Shown: positions 1 through 7,840 of the stretch, in pieces
How positions within the stretch are numbered: position 1 is the stretch's first letter
Layout: each line of letters begins with the position of its first letter
From: an uncultured Rubrivivax sp.
GTDB lineage: Bacteria > Pseudomonadota > Gammaproteobacteria > Burkholderiales > Burkholderiaceae_C
DNA: 20,674 bases
Assembly (NCBI GenBank): GCA_937967345.1
Contig: CALBTN010000240.1
Coordinates: 1-20,674 of the forward strand
Direction: 5' to 3'
The notes under the pieces: model-generated
Databases searched by the model: none
What the model was told of the DNA's origin: nothing
The model's input: only the letters and a program-made list of their open reading frames with translations
Position numbers and translations under genes: made by a program

Positions 1-278
1 GTGTGGGCGTGCCGCTGCGCGAGGCCTACCGCCGCGCGTTGCGCTTCACCGGCAAGGTGGTGGTGCTGGTCGGCGTCACGCTGGCGGCGGGCGTGGTCAC
101 CTGGGCGGCCTCGCCGATCAAGTTCCAGGCCGACATGGGCATCCTGCTGGCCTTCATGTTCGTGTGGAACATGGTCGGTGCGGTGATCCTGATCCCGGCG
201 CTGTCGCACTTCCTGCTGCCCGGCGGGCTGCAGTCGCGCCAAGCGCACAGCGCCCTCGGCACGGCTGCGACGGCCTGA
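1..278 (+). CDS. RND/MMPL-family exporter, C-terminal fragment (5' end outside window)
   Basis: The open frame enters from the left edge and stops at 276-278, giving the last ~91 residues. Two hydrophobic stretches are visible, one around VVVLVGVTLAAGVVTW and one around GILLAFMFVWNMVGAVILIP, followed by a short polar tail. The alternation of a helix, a short loop with FQADMGILLAF and a last helix ending in LSHFLLPGG matches the final transmembrane segments of MMPL/RND-type proton-driven exporters of the inner membrane. Substrate cannot be told from this fragment. The GTG at position 3 is internal to the gene, not its start. The DsbA-like gene begins 15 bp after the stop, so the two are probably cotranscribed. 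The family call rests on the pattern of the last two helices. Confidence 0.8.
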   Translation, partial: VGVPLREAYRRALRFTGKVVVLVGVTLAAGVVTWAASPIKFQADMGILLAFMFVWNMVGAVILIPALSHFLLPGGLQSRQAHSALGTAATA

Positions 279-293
279 ACCACGACGCCGGCG

Positions 294-956
294 ATGCGCG
301 TCGACTTCGTCTCGGACCTCACCTGCCCGTGGTGCCCGATCGGCCTGCGCGCGCTGGAGCAGGCGATCGATCGTGTCGCCGGCAGCGTGCCGGTGAAGCT
401 GCAACACCAGCCATTCGAGCTGAACCCCGGCCTGCCGCTGCAGGGCGAGCCCATCGCCGACTACGCGGCGCGCAAGTACGGCGTCGGCGCCGAAGAGCTG
501 GCGGCGCGGCAGGCGCTGATCCGCCAGCGCGCGGCTGTCGCGAGCCTGAATTTTCCGCCGCGCACCCACGTCTACAACACCTTCGACGCGCACCGGCTGC
601 TGCACTGGGCCGGCCTGCAAGGGCGCCAGCTGGAGCTGAAGCGCGCGCTGCTGCGCGCCTATCACGAACGCGGCGAGAACCCGGCCTCGCCCGGGGTGCT
701 GCTCGCCGCGGCCAGCGAAGTCGGCCTCGACCGCCTGGCCGCCGCCGACGTGCTCGGGCGCGGCGGCTACGCCGACGAGGTGCGCACGACGGTGCGCCGC
801 TGGCAGCGGATGGGCATCGACGGCGTGCCGGCGACGGCCATCGACGGGCGCGAACTGATCGCCGGCGCAAAGTCGGTGGAGGCGTACGAGCAGGCATTGC
901 GGCGTGCGGCCGCGCAGCCACTGCCCGAGATGAATACCGAGACGCAACGTGGGTGA
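294..956 (+). CDS. DsbA/FrnE-like thiol oxidoreductase (220 aa)
   Basis: This is a thioredoxin-fold protein of the DsbA family, FrnE/2-hydroxychromene-2-carboxylate isomerase-like branch. The N-terminus MRVDFVSDLTCPWC places the CxxC active site at residues 11-14. Further family signs are QPFELNP near residue 40, YNTFDAHRLLHWA near residue 96 (the usual NTxxAHR segment) and a late GVPATAIDGRELI segment with the cis-Pro region. There is no signal peptide, so the protein is probably cytoplasmic. The length is normal for the family. The ATG at 294 follows the exporter stop closely, with no clear Shine-Dalgarno, so it may be translated by coupling. The last 8 bp overlap the next gene. A paralogue lies at 16103-16732. 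The natural substrate is unknown. Confidence 0.9.
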   Translation: MRVDFVSDLTCPWCPIGLRALEQAIDRVAGSVPVKLQHQPFELNPGLPLQGEPIADYAARKYGVGAEELAARQALIRQRAAVASLNFPPRTHVYNTFDAHRLLHWAGLQGRQLELKRALLRAYHERGENPASPGVLLAAASEVGLDRLAAADVLGRGGYADEVRTTVRRWQRMGIDGVPATAIDGRELIAGAKSVEAYEQALRRAAAQPLPEMNTETQRG

Positions 957-1869
957 ATGGCATCGCTACCGGCGCGGCAACGGCACGGGTGGGTTTGACC
1001 AGAACATCGGCGTCGCCGGTGTCGTCTACATCCTCGGCAACGACGGCTTCAGAGACGGCTACTACAAGATCGGGTGCAGTCGCCGATCCGGGCGCGCTCG
1101 CGCATTCGACCTGAACATCGATGCCAATACAGGAACACCCGGTTCGTTCAGCTGCGTGTTCGAGCAGCGCACGGTGGATTGCGGCCGGGCCGAGCGCCTG
1201 GTCTTCGAGCGTCTGCGGCAATACCGGACCGGCAAGCCGGGTCAGGAGTTCTTCGAGGTCGGGCTCGATCTGGCGCGGCAGACGATCTCGAGCGTGTGTG
1301 CAGAGGTGGATGCCACTCTGGTAGCGGCACCCCCCACGCCCAGGCTCGCACCGCCACCGCCAGCACGGTGGGAAGCACGTCACGCGTACACGCCATCTGC
1401 AGCCACGACCAGCACAAGTGGCTGGCCGCTGTGGAAGAAGCGTTCGCGCAGCCGCGCCAGCTGGCTGCTTGGGTTCATCTTCCTGTTTCTGCTTGTCGTT
1501 GGAGCGCAGGAGCCGAAGTTCAAGCCGACACCGGCAGACCTGAGCGCCTCTCCGGCGAAGTCCTCGGCAAATTCGTCAACGCCAGCGCAACGCCAGCTCA
1601 GCCGCGGCGAACTCGAGTCGATCGAGGCGGTTTGCGAGGAGACGAAGCAACTGCGTGGACCAGCCGCCTACCGCGAATGCGCGCAGGCGCATCGCACATC
1701 GCTGGTCGGCTCGAAACCGCCGAGTCTTGCGGCCCTGGACAGGAAGGCGTTGGCGTTGATTCAGGCGGCATGCTGGAACGCAAAGAACAAGGTGGGGCCA
1801 AAGGCCTATGGCGACTGCCTGCGAGAGTACCTGCGCGCCTCCGCTACCGAACGCCCTGAAACGCCTTGA
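949..1869 (+). CDS. GIY-YIG (T5orf172/MUG113-like) protein with a membrane helix and duplicated Cys motif
   Basis: Residues ~22-115 resemble the T5orf172/MUG113 branch of GIY-YIG nucleases. GVVYIL and YYKIG stand for the two signature strands, followed by GRARAF, TGTPG, CGRAERLVFERLR and GQEFFEV. A proline-rich linker follows at ~125-165, then KKRSRSR and a single hydrophobic helix at ~170-186 (WLLGFIFLFLLVVG). Positive charge before the helix predicts a cytoplasmic nuclease-like domain and an exported C-terminus. The C-terminal part holds two copies of a short motif, roughly residues 220-248 and 266-294, each with one Cys, then GPxAY and a second Cys. The GTG start at 949 overlaps the DsbA-like stop by 8 bp. 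Nuclease activity is not certain, because family members often have unknown roles. The domain calls are from motif reading alone. Confidence 0.75.
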   Translation: MGEWHRYRRGNGTGGFDQNIGVAGVVYILGNDGFRDGYYKIGCSRRSGRARAFDLNIDANTGTPGSFSCVFEQRTVDCGRAERLVFERLRQYRTGKPGQEFFEVGLDLARQTISSVCAEVDATLVAAPPTPRLAPPPPARWEARHAYTPSAATTSTSGWPLWKKRSRSRASWLLGFIFLFLLVVGAQEPKFKPTPADLSASPAKSSANSSTPAQRQLSRGELESIEAVCEETKQLRGPAAYRECAQAHRTSLVGSKPPSLAALDRKALALIQAACWNAKNKVGPKAYGDCLREYLRASATERPETP

Positions 1870-1924
1870 CCCGGACCACGGCCGTGCGCCGACTGCGGCT
1901 TCTACAGACTCTGCACGGGATGTA

Positions 1925-2291
1925 TCAGCCGCTCACTCTTCGCGCCCGAGCCCTGCCCGGCCGCGGCCCGCGCTGCGCCGCCGCCTGCGCGGCCACCGCG
2001 GCGAAGAAGCGGTGCACCAACTCGAAGGTCTGCGTGGCTGCCGGCACGCGCGTGCGGCCGGCGCGTTCGCGCCATGCCGAGACCACCGCGACATCGGTCG
2101 ACGGCACGACCGCATCGGCGCCGGCGATCAGCGCCAGCACCGTCGCCACGTCGTTGGTGCTGGCCGCGAAGTGCTGGGAGCCGGCCGAGGCCAGACTCGC
2201 GGCGGTCTGACCTCGCGGCCGGCGTGCCTGTGCAGGCAACCGCCACGAGCGCCAGGGCGTGCCGGCTGCCGCGGCGGCGCAGCTTCATCAA
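1925..2291 (-). pseudogene. Possible frameshifted small lipoprotein or secreted protein gene
   Basis: On the minus strand an ATG at 2291 opens a frame beginning MMKLRRRGSRHALALV and then AVACTGTPAA, which reads as a lipoprotein-type signal peptide with a weak lipobox. That frame soon becomes arginine-rich and non-protein-like. The neighbouring minus frame from about 2215 down to a stop at 1925-1927 has strongly G/C-biased third positions and protein-like content (SQHFAASTNDVATVLALIAG, later TQTFELVHRFFAAVA). Joining the two near 2210 would give a protein of about 120 residues. This could be a real frameshift, a sequencing error, or two unrelated shadows. No family is recognised. It fills most of the 1870-2317 gap, where nothing else is visible. 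Confidence 0.4.
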
Positions 2292-2317
2292 GCCCGTCCT
2301 TGCAAGAATGTGGCGGC

Positions 2318-3457
2318 ATGAGAACCATCACCTTGCGCATCGCCTTTGCGCTGTCGGCTGGCGCGCTGGCCGCGACCGCCGCGGCACAGGAGCGTGGCTC
2401 GCGCTTCATCGACCCGGAGGACGGGCAGTTCGACCTGAGCTACTTCCTCGAGAACCCGCGCGGCTTCCTGCCGATCCCGATCGTCGTCACCGAGCCGGCG
2501 GTCGGCTACGGCGGCGGCATCGCCGGCATGTTCCTGCACCCGCGGCACGAGGCCGGGCAGGAAGGCTGGGCGCGGCCGAACATCTCCGGCGCCGGCGTCT
2601 TCGGCACCGAGAACGGCACCTGGGGCGCCTTTGCCGGCGATGTCAGCCTGTGGCTGGACAGGCGGCTGAAGACGCTGGTGGGCGCCGGCACCGGCCGCGC
2701 CAACCTCGATTTCTACGGTGCCGGCCTGAACCTGCCGGTGCTCGACCAGGGCGTGCGCTATTCGCTGCAGTTCAGCGGCGCGGTGGCCCAGGCCAGCTGG
2801 CAGCTGACGCCGAAGTCGCCTTGGTGGGTGGGCCTGCGCTACGTCTATGCCGACGTCGACCCGAAGCTGCGCGACGATGCCCTCCTCCCCGGGCTGGCCG
2901 AGGCGGTACGCGTCAAGGTCTCGGCGCCGACCGCGATCCTCGAGTACGACAGCCGCGACAACGTGTTCACGCCGACGCAGGGCGTCTATGCCGAAACCTC
3001 GTACCTGGCCTCGCGCGAGGCGCTGGGCGCCAGCGACGACTTCGAGCGCTTCCAGCAGCTGTTGACCGGGTGGCTGCCGCTGCAGCCGCGCCTGACCTTC
3101 GGCGCGCGCGGCAACTATGCGTGGGCCTCGTCGGGCACCCCCTTCTTCCTGCGGCCGTTCGTCGTGCTGCGCGGCGTGCCGGCGGTGCGCTTTCAAGGTG
3201 AGCAGGCGGCCTCCGCCGAGCTGGAGCTGCGCTGGCAGTTCCACGAACGCTGGAGCGTCGTCGGCTGCGGCGGCAGCGGTGCCACGCGCACCGAGCGGCG
3301 CAACGACGTGCTGCGCCAGAGCGTGGCCAGCGGCGGCTTCGGTTTCCGCTACGAGCTGGCGCGCAAGTTCGGCCTGAACGCCGGCATCGACATCGCCCAC
3401 AGCCCCGGCACCACCGCCATCTACTTTGTCGTCGGCAACGCCTGGTTCAGGCCCTGA
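2318..3457 (+). CDS. BamA/TamA (Omp85)-like outer-membrane beta-barrel protein without POTRA domains
   Basis: The product has 379 residues. The ATG at 2318 gives a clean Sec signal peptide, MRTITLRIAFALSAGALAA then TAAAQ, with cleavage expected near residue 23. The mature part alternates hydrophobic and polar residues in beta-strand fashion, with many glycines and aromatics (VGYGGGIAG, YSLQFSGAV, WWVGLRYVYADV). AILEYDSRDNVFTPTQGVY near residue 210 is the usual 'DxRDNxxxPxxG' strand of Omp85 barrels. LRGVPAVRFQGE is a relaxed form of the conserved VRGF/Y region. It ends in VVGNAWFRP. The length fits a barrel-only member, too short to include POTRA repeats. Role is unknown: such proteins are found outside the Bam complex. 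The frame stays open upstream to 1808, but the signal peptide decides the start. Confidence 0.82.
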   Translation: MRTITLRIAFALSAGALAATAAAQERGSRFIDPEDGQFDLSYFLENPRGFLPIPIVVTEPAVGYGGGIAGMFLHPRHEAGQEGWARPNISGAGVFGTENGTWGAFAGDVSLWLDRRLKTLVGAGTGRANLDFYGAGLNLPVLDQGVRYSLQFSGAVAQASWQLTPKSPWWVGLRYVYADVDPKLRDDALLPGLAEAVRVKVSAPTAILEYDSRDNVFTPTQGVYAETSYLASREALGASDDFERFQQLLTGWLPLQPRLTFGARGNYAWASSGTPFFLRPFVVLRGVPAVRFQGEQAASAELELRWQFHERWSVVGCGGSGATRTERRNDVLRQSVASGGFGFRYELARKFGLNAGIDIAHSPGTTAIYFVVGNAWFRP

Positions 3458-3611
3458 TGCGGCCAGCGGCGACGGCCGGCGTCGATGCCTGCCGGGCGCG
3501 CGGCGGGCCGGCGGCAAGCACGCGCCGCGCGCCGCGTTCAACGCACCGGCGCCGTGGTTGTTGTCGACGATCTGCTTGAAGCGCCGGTGGAAGCGCGCGA
3601 CGCGCGCGTCG

Positions 3612-3830
3612 ATGAGCTTCACGGAGACCATCGCCGGCGGCGGCACTTCGCAGACGGCGGTGGTGCACGCAGCGGGCGGGCGCTCGCAGCAGGCATCGCT
3701 GGTCACCGCGGCGGCGACGCTGGCAACGATGCTTCTGCTCGCGCCGCTGCTCGGTCTGCCAACCAACGCGGTGCTGGCGGCGATCGTCATCGTCCATTCG
3801 GTCGGGCTGATCGAGCCGGCCGAGGCCGGC
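3612..3830 (+). pseudogene. SulP-family anion transporter remnant
   Basis: About 70 in-frame residues from TETIAGGGTSQTAVVHAAGG through LVTAAATLATMLLLAPLLGL to AIVIVHSVGLIEPAE match the look of the middle of SulP sulfate/bicarbonate transporters: the AGGGTSQTAV loop, then a hydrophobic helix, then the NAVLAAIVI helix. Full SulP proteins have about 500 or more residues. Here both the N-terminal helices and the later helices and STAS domain are missing, and no continuation is visible in any frame nearby. The rest of 3458-3914 shows no intact gene. A G/C-biased but unrecognised minus-strand open stretch lies at about 3480-3640, so the gap looks like decayed, rearranged DNA. Confidence 0.6.
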
Positions 3831-3914
3831 CTCGCCCCGCGCCGCGCCGCGGCCAGTGGCCCGATCTCGGCGCCGATGAGGCGGCGGCCGGCACCAGCCC
3901 GGCCGCCGCGAGGC

Positions 3915-4226
3915 CTACGCCGGACGCTGGGTGAACAACTTGGCAGCGCGCCCCTTCAGCTCGAGCAGCTCGCTGGCGGTGACCGAATACTTGCCCGACA
4001 TCGCGTCGACCTCGACGCGGAACTCCACGTCGCGGCCGGCGTTGGACAACATGCCGCTGGTGAACTCGTAGTCTTCCTGCAGCGCCGGCAGGCCCTGCGC
4101 GTCGAGGTCGTAGTCCTGATACTGCACGCCGCGGATCTCGCCGCTGGCCAGGTCCAGCGTGGCGGTCGAGCGGACCACCGACTCGGCCAGCTCGTCGATG
4201 ATGACGATGGGCAGTTGCAGATCCAT
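3915..4226 (-). CDS. Conserved-type small hypothetical protein (103 aa)
   Basis: No family is recognised. The product is acidic and soluble-looking, beginning MDLQLPIVIIDELAESVVRS and containing LDLASGEIRGVQYQDYDL, FTSGMLSNAGRDVEFRVEVD and a closing TASELLELKGRAAKLF helix. There is no signal peptide and no membrane segment. The ATG at 4226 is chosen over an upstream in-frame start at 4292 because GAGG sits 7 bp before it and the extra residues are arginine-rich and non-protein-like. Codon bias is strong, so it is probably a true gene. It lies 67 bp downstream of ppdK on the same strand, behind a hairpin, so it may have its own transcript or be read through from ppdK. Confidence 0.75.
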   Translation of the reverse strand: MDLQLPIVIIDELAESVVRSTATLDLASGEIRGVQYQDYDLDAQGLPALQEDYEFTSGMLSNAGRDVEFRVEVDAMSGKYSVTASELLELKGRAAKLFTQRPA

Positions 4227-4269
4227 GGTGCGGCCTCGGCGGGTGTGGGGTTGCGAAACCGCCGATTGT

Positions 4270-4290
4270 GGCGCGCGCCGGCCGCGCGCC
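4270..4290 (-). terminator. Hairpin after ppdK
   Basis: An 8-bp perfect GC stem (GGCGCGCG at 4270-4277 with CGCGCGCC at 4283-4290) and a 5-nt loop start 3 bp past the ppdK stop codon. No T-tract follows on the minus strand, so intrinsic termination is plausible but not assured. Confidence 0.45.
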
Positions 4291-4293
4291 AAG

Positions 4294-7023
4294 TTACTGC
4301 GCGATCGCCGCCTGCGCCGCGGCCAGCCGCGCGATCGGCACGCGAAACGGGCTGCAGCTGACGTAGTCCAGCCCGACGCGGTGGAAGAAGGCCACCGAGG
4401 CCGGATCGCCGCCGTGCTCGCCGCACACGCCCAGCTCGATGCCGGCGCGCGCCGCGCGGCCCTTGTGCGCCGCCAGTTCCACCAGCTGGCCCACGCCCTT
4501 GACGTCGATGCTGCGGAAGGGGTCGTGCTCGTAGATGCCCAGCCTCAGGTAGCCGGGCAGGAAACGGCCGGAATCGTCGCGCGAGAAGCCCATCGTCATC
4601 TGCGTCAGGTCGTTGGTGCCGAAGCTGAAGAACTCGGCCTGGCGCGCGATGGTGTCGGCCACCAGCGTGGCGCGCGGCGTCTCGATCATGGTGCCCAGCA
4701 GGTACGGCAGCTTCACGCCGCGCTCGGCAAACACCTGCGCGGCAACGCGGCGGATGACGGCGGCCTGCGCGTCAAACTCGCGCACCGTGCCCACCAGCGG
4801 CACCATGATCTCGCAGTGCACCGCGACGTCGAGCGCCTGCATCGCCAGCCCCGCCTCGAGGATCGCGCGCACCTGCATCTCGGTGATCTCGGGGTAGCTG
4901 ATGCCCAGCCGGCAGCCGCGGTGGCCGAGCATCGGGTTGAACTCGGCCAGCTCCTCGACGCGCAGGCGGATCTTCGCCAGCGGCACGCCCAGGCGCTGCG
5001 CCATCACCTGCTGGCCGGCGGCGTCGTGCGGCACGAACTCGTGCAGCGGCGGGTCGAGCAGGCGGATCGTCACCGGCAGGCCATCCATCTCGCGGAACAG
5101 GCCCTCGAAATCGCTGCGCTGCATCGGCAGCAGCTTGGCCAGCGCCTTGCGCCGGCCGGTCTCGTCGTCGGCCAGGATCATCTCGCGCACCGTGTGGATG
5201 CGCTCGCCCTCGAAGAACATGTGCTCGGTGCGGGCCAGGCCGATGCCGGCGGCGCCGAAGCGGCGCGCGGTGCGCGCCTCGTCCGCGGTGTCGGCGTTGG
5301 CGCGCACCTGCAGCCGCTTGTAGCGGTCGGCCAGCGCCATCAGCTTGCCGAAGTCGCCGCTGAGCTCGGCCTCGCGCGTGGCGATCTTGCCGGCGTAGAC
5401 CTCGCCGGTGGAGCCGTTCAGCGACAGCCAGTCGCCTTCGGCGAAGCGGCGCTCGCCGGCGGTCATCGTGCGCCCCTTGGGGTCGACGTGGATCGCACCG
5501 GCGCCCGACACGCAGCACTTGCCCATGCCGCGCGCCACCACCGCAGCGTGGCTGGTCATGCCGCCGCGCGCGGTCAGGATGCCCTGCGCCGCGCTCATGC
5601 CGCGCAGGTCCTCGGGCGAAGTCTCCTGGCGCACCAGGATCACCGCCTTGCCCTGCCGCGCCCAGGCATCGGCCTCGTCGGCATGGAACACGATCTGGCC
5701 GCTGGCCGCGCCGGGGCTGGCCGGCAGCCCGCGCGCGATGACATCCGCACTGTGCAGCGCCTGCGGGTCGAACACCGGGTGCAGCAGGTCGTTCAGCCGC
5801 TCGGGCTGCACTCGCTGCAGCGCGGTCTTCTCGTCGATCATGCCCTGGCCGAGCATCTCCATCGCGATGCGCACCATCGCCGCGCCGGTGCGCTTGCCGT
5901 TGCGCGTTTGCAGCATCCACAGCTTGCCTTCCTGGATCGTGAACTCCAGGTCCTGCATGTCCTTGAAGTGGTTCTCCAGCGCCGTCTCGGCCTGCAGCAG
6001 CTGCTGGTAGATCTGCGGCATCAGCTCCTCGAGCGACGGGTACTTGCTGCGCCGCTCGGCCTCGTCCACCTGCGCCAGCTCGGCCCAGCGCCGCGAGCCG
6101 ATCAGCGAGACCTGCTGCGGCGTGCGAATGCCTGACACCACGTCCTCGCCCTGCGCGTTGACCAGGAACTCGCCGTTGAACAGGTCTTCGCCGGTGCCGG
6201 CGTCGCGGGTGAAGGCCACGCCGGTGGCGCTGCTGTCGCCCAGGTTGCCGAACACCATCGCCTGCACGTTGACCGCGGTGCCCCAGCTTTGCGGGATGTC
6301 GTTGAGCTCGCGGTAGACGCGGGCACGCTCGTTGTTCCAGCTTTCGAACACCGCCACCACCGACCCCCACAGCTGTTGCCACGGGTCGGTGGGGAAGTAG
6401 CGCCCGACGCGGGCCCGGATCAAGGCCTTGAAGCGCGCGACCAGCTCGCGCAGATCGTCGGTGTCGAGCTCGGTGTCGAGCTGCACGCCGCGGCTGCGCT
6501 TGAGCGTGTCGATCACCACCTCGAACGGGTCGTGCTCTTCCTTGGTGGCCGGCTTCAGACCCATCACCACGTCGCCGTACATCTGGATGAAGCGGCGGTA
6601 GCTGTCCCAGGCGAAGCGCGCGTTGCCGGTCTTGCGCGCCAGACCCTCGACCGCGACGTCGTTCAAGCCGAGGTTGAGGATCGTGTCCATCATGCCGGGC
6701 ATCGACGCGCGCGCGCCCGAGCGCACCGACAGCAGCAGCGGATCGGCGGCGTCGCCGAAGCGCTTGCCCATCTCGGCCTCGATCGCGGCCACGCCGTCGC
6801 GCACCTGCGCCTCGATCAGCTGCATCGCGGCGTCGCGGCCCTGTTCGGTGAACACCGTGCAGGCCTCGGTGCTGATCGTGAAGCCTGACGGCACGGTGAT
6901 GCCCAGCCGGCACATCTCGGCCAGGTTGGCGCCCTTGCCGCCCAGCAGATCCTTCATCGCCGCGCTGCCATCGGTGCGCGACGGGCCGAACAGGTAGACG
7001 TAGGGGTGCGGCGTGGTGTTCAT
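4294..7023 (-). CDS. ppdK: Pyruvate,phosphate dikinase (909 aa)
   Basis: This cytoplasmic enzyme interconverts pyruvate + ATP + Pi with PEP + AMP + PPi. All parts are present. The N-terminal ATP-grasp domain starts with LLGGKGANLAEM (~26-37) and SVRSGARASMPGMMDTILN (~99-117). The swivelling phosphohistidine domain has GGMTSHAAVVARGMGK with the catalytic His at about 492. The PEP/pyruvate-binding TIM barrel ends in GVCGEHGGDP with the catalytic Cys at about 867. The length is normal for bacterial PPDK. The start at 7023 (MNTTPHPYVYLFG) is preferred to an in-frame ATG at 7065 because the extra 14 residues look non-conserved. Neither start has a strong Shine-Dalgarno. It is divergent from the 2-oxoacid oxidoreductase operon, 226 bp away, which suggests linked use at the pyruvate/PEP node. 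No regulatory kinase (DUF299) gene is in the window. Confidence 0.97.
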   Translation of the reverse strand: MNTTPHPYVYLFGPSRTDGSAAMKDLLGGKGANLAEMCRLGITVPSGFTISTEACTVFTEQGRDAAMQLIEAQVRDGVAAIEAEMGKRFGDAADPLLLSVRSGARASMPGMMDTILNLGLNDVAVEGLARKTGNARFAWDSYRRFIQMYGDVVMGLKPATKEEHDPFEVVIDTLKRSRGVQLDTELDTDDLRELVARFKALIRARVGRYFPTDPWQQLWGSVVAVFESWNNERARVYRELNDIPQSWGTAVNVQAMVFGNLGDSSATGVAFTRDAGTGEDLFNGEFLVNAQGEDVVSGIRTPQQVSLIGSRRWAELAQVDEAERRSKYPSLEELMPQIYQQLLQAETALENHFKDMQDLEFTIQEGKLWMLQTRNGKRTGAAMVRIAMEMLGQGMIDEKTALQRVQPERLNDLLHPVFDPQALHSADVIARGLPASPGAASGQIVFHADEADAWARQGKAVILVRQETSPEDLRGMSAAQGILTARGGMTSHAAVVARGMGKCCVSGAGAIHVDPKGRTMTAGERRFAEGDWLSLNGSTGEVYAGKIATREAELSGDFGKLMALADRYKRLQVRANADTADEARTARRFGAAGIGLARTEHMFFEGERIHTVREMILADDETGRRKALAKLLPMQRSDFEGLFREMDGLPVTIRLLDPPLHEFVPHDAAGQQVMAQRLGVPLAKIRLRVEELAEFNPMLGHRGCRLGISYPEITEMQVRAILEAGLAMQALDVAVHCEIMVPLVGTVREFDAQAAVIRRVAAQVFAERGVKLPYLLGTMIETPRATLVADTIARQAEFFSFGTNDLTQMTMGFSRDDSGRFLPGYLRLGIYEHDPFRSIDVKGVGQLVELAAHKGRAARAGIELGVCGEHGGDPASVAFFHRVGLDYVSCSPFRVPIARLAAAQAAIAQ

Positions 7024-7175
7024 GGCAGGTCGAAGCAAGGTGGCGGTGCGGGCCGGGCGCCGCATGTTGGCTGCAGCGGCGCCGATGCAGCTTGCGCGAG
7101 GTCAAGGCGTCCCTCGCCGATGCCTGGGTGCGGCGGGCGGGGCGGCGGATACTGCAGCGAGCCGCGCGGCAAGCG

Positions 7176-7204
7176 TTGACGCAGTACGCCGCAGGGCGAA
7201 GAAT
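7176..7204 (+). promoter_or_regulatory. Candidate sigma-70 promoter of the por operon
   Basis: TTGACG at 7176-7181 (5 of 6 to the -35 consensus) is 17 bp from AAGAAT at 7199-7204 (4 of 6 to the -10 consensus), with the first gene's ATG at 7250. The spacing and position fit a housekeeping promoter. The 7024-7249 gap must also hold the ppdK promoter on the other strand, but no convincing one was found. Confidence 0.4.
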
Positions 7205-7249
7205 CGGCACGACCCAACAAAACTGGGATCGCGACCAAAGGGGTGCGCC

Positions 7250-7840
7250 ATGCTGCAGATTCGCATTCACGGCCGGGGCGGCCAGGGGGTGGTCACTGCC
7301 GCGGTGATGCTGTCGCTGGCGGCGTTCGAGCAGGGCCGCTATGCGCAGGCCTTTCCCAGCTTCGGCTCGGAGCGCACCGGGGCGCCGGTGGTGGCCTTTT
7401 GCCGCATCGACGATCGCGACATCCGCCTGCGCGAGCCGATCCTCGAGCCCGATGTGCTGCTGGTGCAGGACGCGACGCTGCTGCACCAGGTGGACCTGTT
7501 CCACGGCCTGAAGCCCGACGGCTATGTGCTGATCAACGCCCGGCGCGACTTCCAGGCGCTGGGCCTGGGCGAGATCGAACAGCGCTTCCGCCGCGAACGC
7601 CTGCTCACCGTGCCGGGCACCGAGATCGCGCGCAAGCACCTCGGCCGTTCGACCCCCAATAGCGTGATGCTGGGCGGTTTTGCCGCGCTGTCGGGCTTGA
7701 TCAATCTGGATGCGGTGTCGCATGCGATCCGCACCAGGTTTGCCGGACGGATCGCCGAGGCCAACATCGCCGCGGCATCCGAAGCTTTCGAGTACGTCGC
7801 ACGCGAGATGCAGGAGGCAGCCCATGCCCAGACAGATTGA
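7250..7840 (+). CDS. porG: 2-oxoacid:acceptor oxidoreductase, gamma subunit (196 aa)
   Basis: This is the gamma subunit of a pyruvate/2-oxoacid:ferredoxin oxidoreductase-type enzyme. IHGRGGQGVVTAA at residues 6-18 is the family's glycine-rich opening. It is followed by AFPSFGSERTGAPV (the conserved PxYGxExRGG-like segment), a Rossmann-like middle and TPNSVMLGGFAAL. The length of 196 is usual for a separate gamma subunit. The ATG at 7250 has AAAGGGG about 6 bp upstream. In the ancestral four-subunit form, gamma pairs with alpha, beta and delta to decarboxylate a 2-oxoacid to its acyl-CoA. The next gene starts 17 bp before this one stops. Pyruvate as substrate is inferred from the family and the ppdK neighbour, and other 2-oxoacids such as phenylglyoxylate are possible. 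Confidence 0.9.
   Translation: MLQIRIHGRGGQGVVTAAVMLSLAAFEQGRYAQAFPSFGSERTGAPVVAFCRIDDRDIRLREPILEPDVLLVQDATLLHQVDLFHGLKPDGYVLINARRDFQALGLGEIEQRFRRERLLTVPGTEIARKHLGRSTPNSVMLGGFAALSGLINLDAVSHAIRTRFAGRIAEANIAAASEAFEYVAREMQEAAHAQTD
7812..7817 (+). promoter_or_regulatory. Ribosome binding site of the alpha subunit, inside the gamma gene
   Basis: A full AGGAGG lies 6 bp before the ATG at 7824 and fixes that start, although the frame is open further upstream. Alpha translation therefore begins within the last codons of gamma. Confidence 0.75.

Noticed and set aside
1808..2317. Upstream extension of the outer-membrane barrel gene
   Set aside because: The frame is open but Arg/Pro-rich. A clean signal peptide begins at 2318, which settles the start.
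4159..6135. A 658-codon plus-strand open frame antisense to ppdK
   Set aside because: The His/Gln/Arg-rich sequence is typical of an antisense shadow of high-GC codons. No domain or start signal is seen.
7070..7105. TTGACC on the minus strand as a ppdK -35 box
   Set aside because: No acceptable -10 hexamer is found at 16-18 bp.
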